A stretch of 64,000 nucleotides of DNA from Bacteroidota bacterium. GTDB lineage: Bacteria; Bacteroidota; Bacteroidia; Chitinophagales; Chitinophagaceae. Made by a program: the position numbers and the translations under genes. Shown piece after piece: positions 26,096 through 36,000 of this stretch. The stretch covers positions 248,001 to 312,000 of the forward strand of contig JAFDZS010000007.1 of the NCBI GenBank assembly GCA_018266775.1. Direction: 5' to 3'. The number at the start of each line of letters is the position of its first letter. The stretch's first letter is position 1. The notes below the pieces were generated by a model. It had not been told where the DNA came from. It searched no databases and worked only from the letters and a program-made list of their open reading frames with translations.

Positions 26096-26147
26096 GCACC
26101 GGGCTTAAGCCCGGTGCAATACAACAACTTTTACTGGGCTTTAGCCC
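26096..26147. repeat. Tandem palindromes (interspersed-repeat-like)
   Basis: A perfect 22-bp palindrome centred on GGGCTTAAGCCC occupies 26096-26117. A second small hairpin, GGGCT-TT-AGCCC, occupies 26136-26147. They fill the dtd-mazG spacer. The first could act as a terminator hairpin for dtd although no T-run follows. The shared GGGCTT..AGCCC core is the kind of short unit that is dispersed in Bacteroidota genomes. Confidence 0.6.
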
Positions 26148-26162
26148 TTAAAATTTCTACTC

Positions 26163-26498
26163 ATGAATGAAATTACACTTGCAAACGCCCAACAACAGGT
26201 AGACCAATGGATCAAAACGGTTGGTGTTAAATATTTCAGCGAGTTGACCAATCTCGGCATACTGATGGAAGAAGTGGGTGAACTTTCCCGCCTGATGGTA
26301 CGCATGTATGGTGAACAATCCTTTAAAGAAAGTGATAAAGGCAAAGTGCTTGCCGATGAAATGGCCGATGTACTCTGGGTGCTCATTTGCTTAGCCAACC
26401 AAACCGGCGTGAACCTTACAGCAGCATTGCATAAAAATTTTGAGAAGAAAAATATCCGGGATGCAGACCGTCATAAAAACAACGATAAGCTGCACTAA
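26163..26498 (+). CDS. MazG-like nucleotide pyrophosphohydrolase
   Basis: The 111-aa protein has the all-alpha NTP-PPase fold: EEVGEL (metal-binding helix) followed after ~35 residues by DEMADVLWVLICLANQTG. The EExxE and ExxD spacing is right for metal binding. Such single-domain MazG-like proteins hydrolyse nucleoside triphosphates to monophosphates; the substrate is not known. It lies 75 bp after dtd and is convergent with the next gene (3-bp gap). Normal length for the family. Confidence 0.88.
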   Translation: MNEITLANAQQQVDQWIKTVGVKYFSELTNLGILMEEVGELSRLMVRMYGEQSFKESDKGKVLADEMADVLWVLICLANQTGVNLTAALHKNFEKKNIRDADRHKNNDKLH

Positions 26499-26501
26499 CG
26501 G

Positions 26502-27659
26502 TTAACCAACTACGAAATCAAGTTTGCATAAACTCAATGCTTCATTCAGCTTACCATCCTGCAGGCATTCTGTTAAACGGATCAAACGGGGGTGATACAG
26601 ATCGAAATCTTTACCATAAGCGTCCCGAAGGCTGTCTTTTTCCAGTTCGGAAAGCTTTCCATCAAATGCTGCTGCAACAGTAAAAAGGTCCAGCAAAAAA
26701 TACCGTTCTTTTTCAGTTACCTTTTTCAGCGTTTCTAAAAACAAATTCCAGTCGTCTAATTTATAGCTATTGGTGATTTTTAATACCTGCTGAAAGCGCA
26801 GCATCAGGATGATCATGTTGGGATGATAATTCTGCGCCATTACCACTGCGTTGCCCAATGCACGCAGACAACCCACTTTAGCTTCTGGTGATAACTGGTG
26901 CAGCAAATGATCTTTCACCACATTATTGGCAATCTGGTTCGCCAATGCAAAACCAAACAAACGCAGCCTGGCTTCATGTACTACACGCCTGATCACCACA
27001 CTGTTCCAGAAACATTCCACCGGTAATGCTTCATACAAAACCGGGATGCCCAGCAATGTATTGCCTACTGTAAATTTCAAACCATATTTCAACACCGTAT
27101 TGGTTACTACAATTTTGGCTTTGTACAACAAACCCAATATGAGTAAATTCTTTTTTGAAATTCTTTTGAATGGATCAATGCCCAGTATTTTCAGTTCCGG
27201 GTCGGGCACCTCCAACGCTGTTCTTGCCAAAATGTGTTTTACGCTGAACACGCTTTCATCTAAAAATTCATTTTTAACCGCATGCATGTTGATGAGTTCA
27301 CTCACTTCATACACTGCTTTTAATGCAATTACAAACAGTATATAAAATTCAATAGCTATTGACAATAAAGTTACCGCAGCCACCCAGCCATAATGTACAT
27401 ACCAAACACTATCGGTAAAATGTACATCCACCCACACGGTAGGGAACACGCAAACCAATCCTATTAAAGAAGATAAAACAATACCTTTGATGGTGATCTT
27501 TCTTACGCGGCGGTTGATCTCCGCATCTGTAAGATCAAATATGCTGTGGTCACTGTCCAGCCTGCGGAACAGATTGAGGTAATAGAGGCCAAAGCGTTCG
27601 AGCCGTGAAGGCTTACTGTCAGTTATGCTGATGATTTTTTCCAGGTGATTCTTTTTCAT
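26502..27659 (-). CDS. Uncharacterised membrane protein with TerB-like C-terminal domain
   Basis: From the ATG at 27659 the protein is 385 aa. It starts MKKNHLEKIISITDSKPSRLERFGLYYLNLFRRLDSDHS and has two membrane helices (about residues 62-83 and 100-122). A hydrophobic middle follows (RISKKNLLILGLLYKAKIVVTN, KYGLKFTVGNTLLGIPVLYEALP). The C-terminal ~70 residues, KVTEKERYFLLDLFTVAAAFDGKLSELEKDSLRDAYG, resemble TerB (alpha-helical, with a DG-x-L-SELE metal-site-like turn). I know of similar uncharacterised proteins labelled as the LBF_2804 family, but I am unsure that this is one. An upstream extension to 27797 overlaps the glyS start and is unlikely. Confidence 0.72.
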   Translation of the reverse strand: MKKNHLEKIISITDSKPSRLERFGLYYLNLFRRLDSDHSIFDLTDAEINRRVRKITIKGIVLSSLIGLVCVFPTVWVDVHFTDSVWYVHYGWVAAVTLLSIAIEFYILFVIALKAVYEVSELINMHAVKNEFLDESVFSVKHILARTALEVPDPELKILGIDPFKRISKKNLLILGLLYKAKIVVTNTVLKYGLKFTVGNTLLGIPVLYEALPVECFWNSVVIRRVVHEARLRLFGFALANQIANNVVKDHLLHQLSPEAKVGCLRALGNAVVMAQNYHPNMIILMLRFQQVLKITNSYKLDDWNLFLETLKKVTEKERYFLLDLFTVAAAFDGKLSELEKDSLRDAYGKDFDLYHPRLIRLTECLQDGKLNEALSLCKLDFVVG

Positions 27660-27748
27660 AAATATAGTCAGATAAATCATGCAGACCGTTGCATGCGCAG
27701 TCCTTAACAGGCCGGCATATTTGATTTCATAGTTTTCAACGGGGCGTG

Positions 27749-27756
27749 TACCTTTG
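27749..27756 (+). promoter_or_regulatory. -7 element for glyS
   Basis: TACCTTTG on the plus strand is an exact TAnnTTTG match and ends 6 nt before the glyS ATG at 27763. Transcription would start at, or one base from, the ATG, so a leaderless message is predicted. Confidence 0.5.
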
Positions 27757-27762
27757 CTGCCT

Positions 27763-29235
27763 ATGGCAAACGAGACGAATATTTTTGCAGCACTCATCGC
27801 TCACTGCAAGGAATACGGTTACATTTTTCAATCGAGCGAAATTTATGATGGCCTGGCTGCCGTGTACGACTACGGCCAGAACGGTGCCCAACTGAAAAAG
27901 AATATCCGCGATTACTGGTGGAAAAGCATGACCCAACTCAACGAAAACATTGTGGGTATTGATGCCGCTATTTTTATGCACCCCACTACCTGGAAAGCCA
28001 GCGGGCACGTGGATAATTTCAGCGACCCCATGATTGATAATAAAGACAGCAAGAAACGCTACCGCGTAGACCACCTCATTGAAGGTTTTGCTGATGAACT
28101 GAAAGCTGCCGGTCAAACAGAAAAAGCTGATGCTGTGCTTGCTGAAATGGATGCCTTACTGGCTAAAGATGATTTTGCCGGTTTGAAAAAACTGATTGAT
28201 GATAATAAGATGACCTGCGCCATCAGTAAAACCTGCAACTGGACAGATGTTCGGCAGTTCAACCTTATGTTTAAAACGGAGTTTGGTGCAGTGGCATCTG
28301 ACAACCCCGATGATAATATTGTGTACCTGCGCCCCGAAACGGCTCAGGGGATTTTTGTAAACTTTTTAAACGTACAAAAAACCGGCCGCATGAAAATACC
28401 ATTTGGTATTGCACAAACCGGTAAAGCTTTCCGCAACGAAATTGTGGCCCGGCAGTTTATTTTCCGTATGCGTGAATTTGAGCAGATGGAAATGCAGTAC
28501 TTCATCCGCCCCGGCTCACAAATGGAATGGTACAACTACTGGAAAGAAGAAAGAAAAAAATGGCATGAAAGCCTGGGCATTCCTGCCGAAAAACTACGTT
28601 TTCATGATCACATTAAACTGGCGCATTATGCAGATGCTGCACTGGATATAGAATTTGAATTTCCTTTTGGCTGGAAAGAACTGGAAGGTATTCACAGCCG
28701 CACCGACCATGACCTGGGCAGCCATCAGAAATACAGTAAAAAGAAAATGCAGTATTTCGATAATGATATTGACCCTGCCACCGGTAAGCCTTATGGCAAC
28801 TATGTTCCGTATGTGGTGGAAACTTCGGTTGGGCTTGACCGTTTGTTCCTTACCATTTTAAGCCTGGCTTATGCAGAAGAAAAATGGACTAAGGAAGATG
28901 GAACAGAAGACAGCCGGGTGGTGTTGCGTATTCCTGCTAAGATTGCCCCCATCAAGCTGGCTGTTTTACCATTGGTGAAAAAAGATGGCCTGCCTGAAAT
29001 TGCAAGGGAGATCATGAATGAATGTAAAAACAGTTTCATGTGCTTTTACGAGGAAAAGGATGCTATTGGTAAACGCTATCGCCGTATGGATGCCATTGGC
29101 ACGCCTTTCTGTGTAACCATCGACCATCAAACCAAAGAAGATAATACAGTTACTATTCGTTACCGTGATACGATGGTGCAGGAAAGAATTGCGATAAAAG
29201 ATCTGAAAGGTTTGATTCAGGAGAAGATCAATTAA
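27763..29235 (+). CDS. glyS: Glycyl-tRNA synthetase (homodimeric type)
   Basis: From the ATG at 27763 the enzyme is 490 aa: MANETNIFAALIAHCKEYGYIFQSSEIYDGLAAVYDYG. Class II catalytic motifs follow: YLRPETAQGIFVNFLNV, motif 2 (FRNEIVARQFIFRMREFEQMEMQYF) and motif 3 (VETSVGLDRLFLTILSLAY). The C-terminus is the anticodon-binding domain (PIKLAVLPLVKKDGL). This is the alpha2 glycyl-tRNA synthetase type, not the bacterial alpha2-beta2 type. The in-frame TTG at 27754 is discarded in favour of ATG. It is a single gene, divergent from the TerB-like gene, with a terminator at 29257-29280. Confidence 0.96.
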   Translation: MANETNIFAALIAHCKEYGYIFQSSEIYDGLAAVYDYGQNGAQLKKNIRDYWWKSMTQLNENIVGIDAAIFMHPTTWKASGHVDNFSDPMIDNKDSKKRYRVDHLIEGFADELKAAGQTEKADAVLAEMDALLAKDDFAGLKKLIDDNKMTCAISKTCNWTDVRQFNLMFKTEFGAVASDNPDDNIVYLRPETAQGIFVNFLNVQKTGRMKIPFGIAQTGKAFRNEIVARQFIFRMREFEQMEMQYFIRPGSQMEWYNYWKEERKKWHESLGIPAEKLRFHDHIKLAHYADAALDIEFEFPFGWKELEGIHSRTDHDLGSHQKYSKKKMQYFDNDIDPATGKPYGNYVPYVVETSVGLDRLFLTILSLAYAEEKWTKEDGTEDSRVVLRIPAKIAPIKLAVLPLVKKDGLPEIAREIMNECKNSFMCFYEEKDAIGKRYRRMDAIGTPFCVTIDHQTKEDNTVTIRYRDTMVQERIAIKDLKGLIQEKIN

Positions 29236-29256
29236 GATTATTCAGAATAAAATACT

Positions 29257-29280
29257 AATGGGAGCTTTAAGGCTCCCATT
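29257..29280. terminator. Bidirectional terminator between glyS and the DUF3857 gene
   Basis: AATGGGAGC (29257-29265) pairs with GCTCCCATT (29272-29280), with TTTTCTTTA after it on the plus strand. It sits in the 63-bp gap between two convergent genes. Confidence 0.8.
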
Positions 29281-29298
29281 TTCTTTATTTGAATCGTA

Positions 29299-31218
29299 TC
29301 ACTTCTTCTTCAGTACCACCGGTTCTTTCAGGTATTCAAAAATCCGTTTGTACACTTCTCTTAACACCGGGTATTCTTCATATTCATACAGGCTTTTTTT
29401 AAAATCAAATGTCAGTGACAGTATGAGGCTGTTTGTTCCTTTATCAAACTCAGCAGTTCGTACAAACTCAATGTCTTTATCCGGTGTTACCATTCTTACG
29501 GCTTTGGGCAGGGCGTCTATAACATAATTGGCAGGCAATTCTATATAGGCATGCAGGCTGATGTTACGTTTGTATCCAAAATTTACATTGCTGAAGCGTT
29601 CTTTACTGAGGAATGGGTTATTGTCGAAACCGGTAAACATATTCAATGGCACATATAAGTAGTCTCCGGAAGATGACAGGCTGGTTTTAAAATTAAACTT
29701 TTGTTCAGCCGGCAATGAATCATTGTCCACATTCTGCATTTCAAAATCAGCAATAGTAACGCCATTTTTCTGGTACAACTGATCAATATATTTTTCCTTT
29801 CCTTTTCTTTTATATAAACTAATACGTTCAATACGTGCATAGCCGGAATTTTTTACATAGGCTTCACCGGATAAAGTTCCTTCTGCATCCACTTTACCAC
29901 TCGTGCTGATGAAGTCATTGTATTGCAGGGAATCGTTAGTAATATTGATTAACCCGCCTTTCTTCTTATTTACAACTAAAGCTGTGGTGTTTAAAATATC
30001 ATTGGGCGTCATATTCGCAGGCGTATACGTATCCGTTGCGTCCAGGAAATATTTTGTTCCTTTAATCATCACGCATGCAAAAACAGCATTGAACTGGTCA
30101 ATAAAAGGAATATCAGGATTTACCCTGCCGTGAAAACGTTCGCTTACCAGCACCGGGTACACTTCCAGCCCCACTTCTTTTAACAGGTTTATCAATACTA
30201 AATTCACCTCACCGCTGGTACCCGATTTTTTTTCCCATGCGCTTTTAACGCCGTCAGTGGCCCATTTACTGTACAGGTCGTTCCAGCTCATGTTTTTCCT
30301 TACGTAATTGTACACTGCTTTCATTTTAACTTCGTCTGCAGCCATCTTTCTCACTTCATCTGTAAAGCTGCTGGTTCCGGGTATATTCTTATTGATCTGG
30401 CTGCCAAAGTCTTTATCTTCCAGCATATTTTTTATTACTTCATCCCAGTTACTCATGTAAGTGCTTTTGCCATACCCGTTGTTATAAGCGGTTAATTGAA
30501 AAACAGCTTTCTGCACATAATCTTCCCTTGCATCCATATAGGGTTCTTTATCCAGCCCGGGTAAACTGTTCATTTCAAAATAAAGGCGTGCGGCATCTTT
30601 GTCCGGTTTAATTACAATGGGAAAATCCTGCCTCTTCCGCACACTGTAACTAAATTCAAGGTGCGGTGCCACAGTCAGGGTATACTTACTGGTTATTACC
30701 GGTAATTCCATTTGAAATTCCCAGTCGTGCAACCCTGAATAATTCTTCATATAACTTTTATAGCGGTATTCAATGATGCTGCCCACTTTTACGTTGGGAA
30801 AAGTAAATGTTACGAGGCCCAGCCTTTCGTTATAATCTTTTTTGTAAACAGCTTTTTTAGATACTTTTTCGGTATTGGTTTGCCCGTTTTCATCTGTATT
30901 GATGGTTATAGCATCGAGGTTTTCTATATTTTCGAAATCATCTTTCCTGTAATAAGGGATAGTAATATTGGCTTCATCCAAACCTTTATCTTTCAGTATT
31001 TTTATTTTTACATGGTAACTGGTAATCAGCCGGGCATCATCATCCGGCAGGGAAATGGCTTCACGCATTAAATATACAGCAGCAGCATCCTTATCAAAAG
31101 GGCATTCTTTCATGTCCTTTTCATCGGGTGTTGCGGTACCAAAATCAGGAAAGTCCTGGGCGTGTGAGCATAGCGGGGCACAGCATAACAGGGCTACAGA
31201 CAGCAATAGTATTTTCAT
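29299..31218 (-). CDS. DUF3857 / transglutaminase-fold secreted protein
   Basis: The 639-aa protein has a signal peptide (to CSHAQ), an N-terminal DUF3857 beta domain (residues ~65-210, with RYKSYMKNYSGLHDWEFQMELPV), and then a transglutaminase-like domain. In the latter the usual GDC-KD motif reads G333-T-S335-G-E, so the catalytic Cys is Ser. The usual FNH motif reads FNA (A379), so the His is Ala; only the Asp-type FLDATD is kept. It is therefore probably a non-enzymatic version, as is often seen in secreted Bacteroidota members. The C-terminal ~200 residues are a beta domain. Function is not known. It is transcribed alone, convergent with glyS. Confidence 0.85.
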   Translation of the reverse strand: MKILLLSVALLCCAPLCSHAQDFPDFGTATPDEKDMKECPFDKDAAAVYLMREAISLPDDDARLITSYHVKIKILKDKGLDEANITIPYYRKDDFENIENLDAITINTDENGQTNTEKVSKKAVYKKDYNERLGLVTFTFPNVKVGSIIEYRYKSYMKNYSGLHDWEFQMELPVITSKYTLTVAPHLEFSYSVRKRQDFPIVIKPDKDAARLYFEMNSLPGLDKEPYMDAREDYVQKAVFQLTAYNNGYGKSTYMSNWDEVIKNMLEDKDFGSQINKNIPGTSSFTDEVRKMAADEVKMKAVYNYVRKNMSWNDLYSKWATDGVKSAWEKKSGTSGEVNLVLINLLKEVGLEVYPVLVSERFHGRVNPDIPFIDQFNAVFACVMIKGTKYFLDATDTYTPANMTPNDILNTTALVVNKKKGGLINITNDSLQYNDFISTSGKVDAEGTLSGEAYVKNSGYARIERISLYKRKGKEKYIDQLYQKNGVTIADFEMQNVDNDSLPAEQKFNFKTSLSSSGDYLYVPLNMFTGFDNNPFLSKERFSNVNFGYKRNISLHAYIELPANYVIDALPKAVRMVTPDKDIEFVRTAEFDKGTNSLILSLTFDFKKSLYEYEEYPVLREVYKRIFEYLKEPVVLKKK

Positions 31219-31265
31219 TTTGCAGGGTTTTATACTGCAAAATATACAAAATACCGGAAATTCGT

Positions 31266-31712
31266 CTATACGCCGAACTGCTGCAAATGATGATCAAGAT
31301 GTTTCCAGGTTCCTTTACTCCATTCTTCCTTCGTCATTTTACCAAAGAACGGATGCGGCTCTCCAGACATTGTATTTTCGGAAAAACTATGGACCATCTC
31401 CAGTAAACTTTGCTTCTCCTGGTCAAACGCTTTTGGGTTGTTGATGATGAAGGATTTATCAGTAGGCAGGTTGTGCTTGAAAGGTTGGTCGTTATACAAC
31501 TGTTTCTTAAACAGCGGGCCGATGAGGCTGAGGATAAAATTTCTTTTCAGTATATGCTTTCCTGTGGCTACACCCAATGGCATCTGGCAATGAGCCAGCA
31601 TCTGGTTTACATTCATCTTACCCCATAAAGCCCGGCTTTGCGGCGTAAGCTGGTTGATCCTGTTAATGATTTCCTGCTTTACTGCAGGGTCAAATAAATT
31701 TTTTATTTCCAT
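31266..31712 (-). CDS. DUF1569 (DinB-superfamily) protein
   Basis: The 148-aa protein (ATG at 31712 preferred over the TTG at 31721) has the four-helix bundle of DUF1569. MNVNQMLAHCQMPLGVATGK carries the first metal-type His, and HPFFGKMTKEEWSKGTWKHLDHHLQQFGV carries the C-terminal H-x3-H(H). The family is related to DinB metal-binding proteins, some of which are thiol transferases. No substrate is known. It starts 12 bp from the end of the next minus-strand gene, so the two are likely cotranscribed. Confidence 0.82.
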   Translation of the reverse strand: MEIKNLFDPAVKQEIINRINQLTPQSRALWGKMNVNQMLAHCQMPLGVATGKHILKRNFILSLIGPLFKKQLYNDQPFKHNLPTDKSFIINNPKAFDQEKQSLLEMVHSFSENTMSGEPHPFFGKMTKEEWSKGTWKHLDHHLQQFGV

Positions 31713-31724
31713 GGCAAACAATTT

Positions 31725-32183
31725 TTAATGCATGCATCCCATATAAACAGATGCCGTTTTAAGATAAGCGTCTTTGTAAAAAGCTTTTGTTTTAACTAAT
31801 AATTTTTGTGCGGCTGCCTGTTCTCCACTATAAATAATTACTACATAATAGCCTTTCGCAAAACCGTTGATGGCATTGCTCCATTCTATACTTACATAAT
31901 CACCATCATCATAACGGCCACGGGCAATATAGCAGGGATAGCCATCATCATTCTCACAAACTTCTTTTGAAAAACTCAATCCTGTTTTTTTGTTATACTG
32001 CAGGCCACGAAGGTCCAATTTTTGATGCAACTGTACTGCAGCTTTCCGGGCAACTGTTTCAGCAGTTAAATAATTTTTGGTTGAAGTGATAATGACAAAA
32101 CTTTTAGTTACATACGCATTTTCATTTTGTGCCTGGGCCATTGCAGTAAAGAAAATGCATAGGATAAACAACCATTTTTTCAT
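31725..32183 (-). CDS. Small secreted protein of unknown function
   Basis: The 152-aa protein has a signal peptide (MKKWLFILCIFFTAMAQA) and a mixed alpha/beta body with three cysteines after the signal. It ends KTASVYMGCMH, with a SPOR-like last third (GYYVVIIYSGEQAAAQKLLVKTKAFYKDAYLK). The ending suggests a peptidoglycan-binding SPOR-type fold, but this is only a resemblance. It sits between the flavoprotein gene (15-bp gap) and the DUF1569 gene, all three in the same orientation, suggesting a small operon. Confidence 0.7.
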   Translation of the reverse strand: MKKWLFILCIFFTAMAQAQNENAYVTKSFVIITSTKNYLTAETVARKAAVQLHQKLDLRGLQYNKKTGLSFSKEVCENDDGYPCYIARGRYDDGDYVSIEWSNAINGFAKGYYVVIIYSGEQAAAQKLLVKTKAFYKDAYLKTASVYMGCMH

Positions 32184-32198
32184 CTTATACTATTTTTA

Positions 32199-32936
32199 TT
32201 AGCCATACAATTCCTGGTGAATAGCTTTCCTGTCGTATCCTAAACCGGTAATGGTTTGTTTGGCTTCATCAATCATATTCTTCCAGCCGCATAAAAAGAA
32301 ATGGGCGGCAGGCAATTGATCACCAAGCTTATTTTTTTCCACCAGTTTTTTATATACTTCATGCACATATCCTTTTTCGCCTTCCCAATCTTCTCTTGAC
32401 AATACCGGTATATAGTGCAACCCCGGTGTTTGGGCGGTAAGCGTGGTCAGTTCGTCGTAGTACAGTAAATTTTCCTTTTTCCTTGTACCAAACACGAGAT
32501 ACACATTTTGGTGCGGAGTTTTGGTTAACGCAATATGATGCAGCATACTGCGGAACGGCGCAATGCCTGTTCCGGTGCAGATGAGGTAGAAATCTGTATC
32601 CAGTGTTTCCGGCAAAGTAAATACGCCCTGCGGCCCGCGGAAGGTAAGTTCATCCCCTTCTTTTATCTGGTTGAATAAATAAGAAGTGCCTGCACCATCT
32701 TCCAGCAATACAATTACCAGTTCAAATACATTAGTGCCATCGGGCCAGCTGGCAATGGAATAACTGCGCCAGCGTTTATTTTTCTTTTCATGTATAGGAA
32801 GATCGAGTGTTACAAACTGCCCCGGTTTAAAATCAAACCAGTCCAGTTCCGGCACCTGCAGCCAGTATCGGCGGGTGTTATGGGTTTCATTAACGATTTT
32901 GATTACTTTGGCGGTGCGCCAGGGTTCAATAGCCAT
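32199..32936 (-). CDS. Ferredoxin-NADP reductase-like flavoprotein
   Basis: From the ATG at 32936 the product is 245 aa. It has an FAD-binding beta barrel (FKPGQFVTLDL and the flavin motif RWRSYSIAS) and an NAD(P)-binding half (YLICTGTGIAPFRSMLHH, VYLVFGTRKKENLLYYDEL, FFLCGWKNMIDEAKQTI). The C-terminal YDRKAIHQELYG ends in an aromatic/Gly residue pair suited to stacking on the flavin. It moves electrons between NAD(P)H and an unidentified partner. An extra 30-codon upstream extension with a hydrophobic run exists but lacks an ATG. It is the first gene of the three-gene unit ending at 31266. Confidence 0.86.
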   Translation of the reverse strand: MAIEPWRTAKVIKIVNETHNTRRYWLQVPELDWFDFKPGQFVTLDLPIHEKKNKRWRSYSIASWPDGTNVFELVIVLLEDGAGTSYLFNQIKEGDELTFRGPQGVFTLPETLDTDFYLICTGTGIAPFRSMLHHIALTKTPHQNVYLVFGTRKKENLLYYDELTTLTAQTPGLHYIPVLSREDWEGEKGYVHEVYKKLVEKNKLGDQLPAAHFFLCGWKNMIDEAKQTITGLGYDRKAIHQELYG

Positions 32937-32971
32937 GCCTGTTAATTTTTGCTGAAAGATACAAAGTAATA

Positions 32972-33015
32972 AAAAAATAAAAAGCTTTTGATTGTTTTGC
33001 TGCAACCAAAAGCTT
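32972..33015 (-). terminator. Terminator after the subtilisin gene
   Basis: On the minus strand AAGCTTTTG (from 33015) pairs with CAAAAGCTT (to 32982) and is followed by TTTATTTTTTTATT. It starts about 21 nt after the stop codon at 33036. Confidence 0.8.
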
Positions 33016-33035
33016 ATAGCAGGCAATAAGCGATA

Positions 33036-36000
33036 TTATTGAACAATGATCTTTTCTGTTTCGGCAGATTGTTCTGTTACAATCCGTAACTGGTATATTC
33101 CTTTAGCAATACCATGTAAGGGCAGCACATTGAGTTTGCCCTTTAATATTTTGGTACGCACCAGCTTACCGGCTGCATCATACAACTGGGCATTGGTGGC
33201 ATTACCAGCACTACTGATATTAATTACCGATGATGCCGGGTTAGGATAAATTACAATTCCATTCTTACTTCCGCTAAACAGCACTTTCTCCACCTGTGTA
33301 TATTTGAATGCATTGTTTTGATCCACCGCTTTAATACGGTAATAATTTAAACCATCCAATGGTTGACTATCTGTAAATGCATACGCTCCCCCCGTATTTC
33401 GTGAAGGCACTGTTCCGATTGCATTGAAATGAATGCCATCGCTGCTTCTTTCCACAATATAATTCGCCATGTTTGTTTCATTTGCAGTGTTCCATTGCAG
33501 CAATACGCTATTGGCCTGTTTGGTTACAGTGAAGGTGAGTACACTAACGGGTAATGGTGTGGCATTGTTGGTTCCGCCGTTATTGATCCAGAATTCACTA
33601 AAACTATTTACCACAAACTCTGCATAGTAACCGGTGTCATAAGGAATGATATCAACATCGGCAGGTAATTTAAACTGGTAAAAGCCGGTTACATTATTCG
33701 CCAGTGTACCATCTTCATTAGCCGGAGTGGGTGCATCGCTGTATTGTGTTACGCCGGATACATACGGATCACTGATAGTGGTGCATACGCCACAACCTGT
33801 TGCGTTCATCAACGCTTTCGCTTCTGCATCGGTAAAATAGAAACGCACCAGCACATTACCCGCAGGCTGTGTGGTTACTTTCAATACAATATTCCTGTCC
33901 AAATAATATTGATTATTCGTACTGTAACGAATGGGCACCGCAGGGTTGAAGTAAACATATGCATTTGTTAACCCAAGCGGATTAGTTATTGTTAATGGAT
34001 TGATGGACGCCACACGTTTTCCATTGTAATCAAAATGATACCATTGGTTTCCACCTGCAATTGTTTGGGGTATACCTGTAGTAATATCAGTGCCGGTATA
34101 AATATTTGTCTTCTCAAAAATATGGATATCATCTACTGCAACACCTTCCATATCCAAACCTCCATCACTTGACATCACTATTCTGAAGCGCACATTGGAC
34201 GCAGTGGTGGGTACATCAAAACTGGCCACATGCCATTTGGTTTGCGATAAGCGCCACTGCGGCGGCGATGCCATATCGTACCAATTGGTTCCGGTACCGG
34301 AAACGCCTAACCGATTCCAGGTAAGACCGCCATCTGTTGAGTACTCCACCCAGGTATAATCATAACCAGTTTCCACACTGAATATATGGCTGAACGATAA
34401 TACAGGCTGTGTGAGGCCACTCAGATCGAAACAGGGAGAATAGAGATAAGAGAATTCATTATCGTTATAATTTCCTGTAAGATTTGTTACCCATACATTA
34501 TTTCCATTAGCCGCTTTATTGATAATTGTTTTTGTTGGCGTGCCCCATTGCCAGCTGCTGTTAGTACCCTTGGTATACCAGCCGCCATCGGTGCTTTCAA
34601 AACCTTCCAGGTAATCCTGTGTACTGGTAACGGTGATTACGGGGCTGGTATGGAATGAATAACTGATGATGCTGTCGTTATTGGCATAACTATCTGCCGG
34701 TGCGGCAATGTAAAAATCAAAAGTATAATCGGCATTCACCAAAAGGTTTGCAGCCGTGGCGAATGTGTATACCTGCGTGGCATTAGGTGCAATAGCCGGT
34801 ACATTTTCTGTTACCCACGATCCGCCATTGATACGGTACGCTACCGGTACATTGGTGAATGATGTGCCGCTGTAATTTTTTATGGTAAGCGATACTGGTT
34901 GTGTTCCGATAGCATTACATCCATTGCCTGTGGGTGAAACCACATTCTGCAACGCAACATCATTAAATGCTTCCGATAATTTAATATCATCAAATGTATA
35001 CCCATCATCCTGGTCAACTAAAGGATTGGGATCGTTGGCAGAAGTGTTGCCCTCCTGCCCAAACTTCACCTGGAAGCTGCTGGTTACGGTTTGTGCCGGT
35101 ATTGCTGCCCCCAGTATATCATTGATATTGATGATGCCGGTTTTCCATTGGCCCAGTGCCGCCTGGTTGCTTACTAAATTATATGCTAATAACCAGGAAT
35201 CGGCATCGCTGCCACGGATCCATACCCTGTTATCCGGGTTGTTGTCCACACCGTGATTTTTATAATTGAAATCAAGCCGTAATTGGTTGGCTAATGTGTA
35301 ACTGCTGGTATTAAAAGTCATGAGCAAACTGTCGGTATTCAGCACACCATTGGGAAATTGATCTAACGTAATAGCCCTGCTGCCGTTTAGTGCAAACCCG
35401 GTGTTTACAAATGTTCTTGCCCTGCCACGGCTGCTGTTGGTGGAAAAATCTAAATGATCATCGCCATCCAGGCCAACGGTATTAATCGTATACTCTTTAA
35501 CGGTAGTTGTTTCAAAGCCGTCTGTAAATGGTAAGGTCAATGGTGCATTATCTAAATTTTTTATGGTAACTGAAACGGTATCATCAAATGGCTGTGTATC
35601 TCCCGTATGTTTTACCCAGGCTTTAATCACATAAGTTCCTGTAGCAGAAAAATCATAGGTTTGGGTGAACGTATGTGTGGAAGTACTCAACGAAGCAATA
35701 CCTGCAGACAGTGTTTCTGTAAATATTGTTCCCCCATTTACCTGGTACGATACATCATAATTACCGGTTGATGCAACATCATCCAGGTTTGTAATAACGA
35801 ACTTAATTTGTTCTGCAGCGCCCAATGCAGTAGAAGTAAATTGTCTTCCTGTTACCGGTGCGGTTAATGCAGATGCTTTAAAATTATTATCGAAAGCAGA
35901 TAAAGAACATGTTCCGCTGGATGGTGTGGCGCTGACAGAAACAGACCGGCGCCCAAAACTGCTGCCGTTATTTGCACGTACACCAAACCAATACAATGTT

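Noticed and set aside
27736..28116. 126-codon minus-strand frame at the glyS start
   Set aside because: It is antisense to a well-conserved glyS N-terminus.
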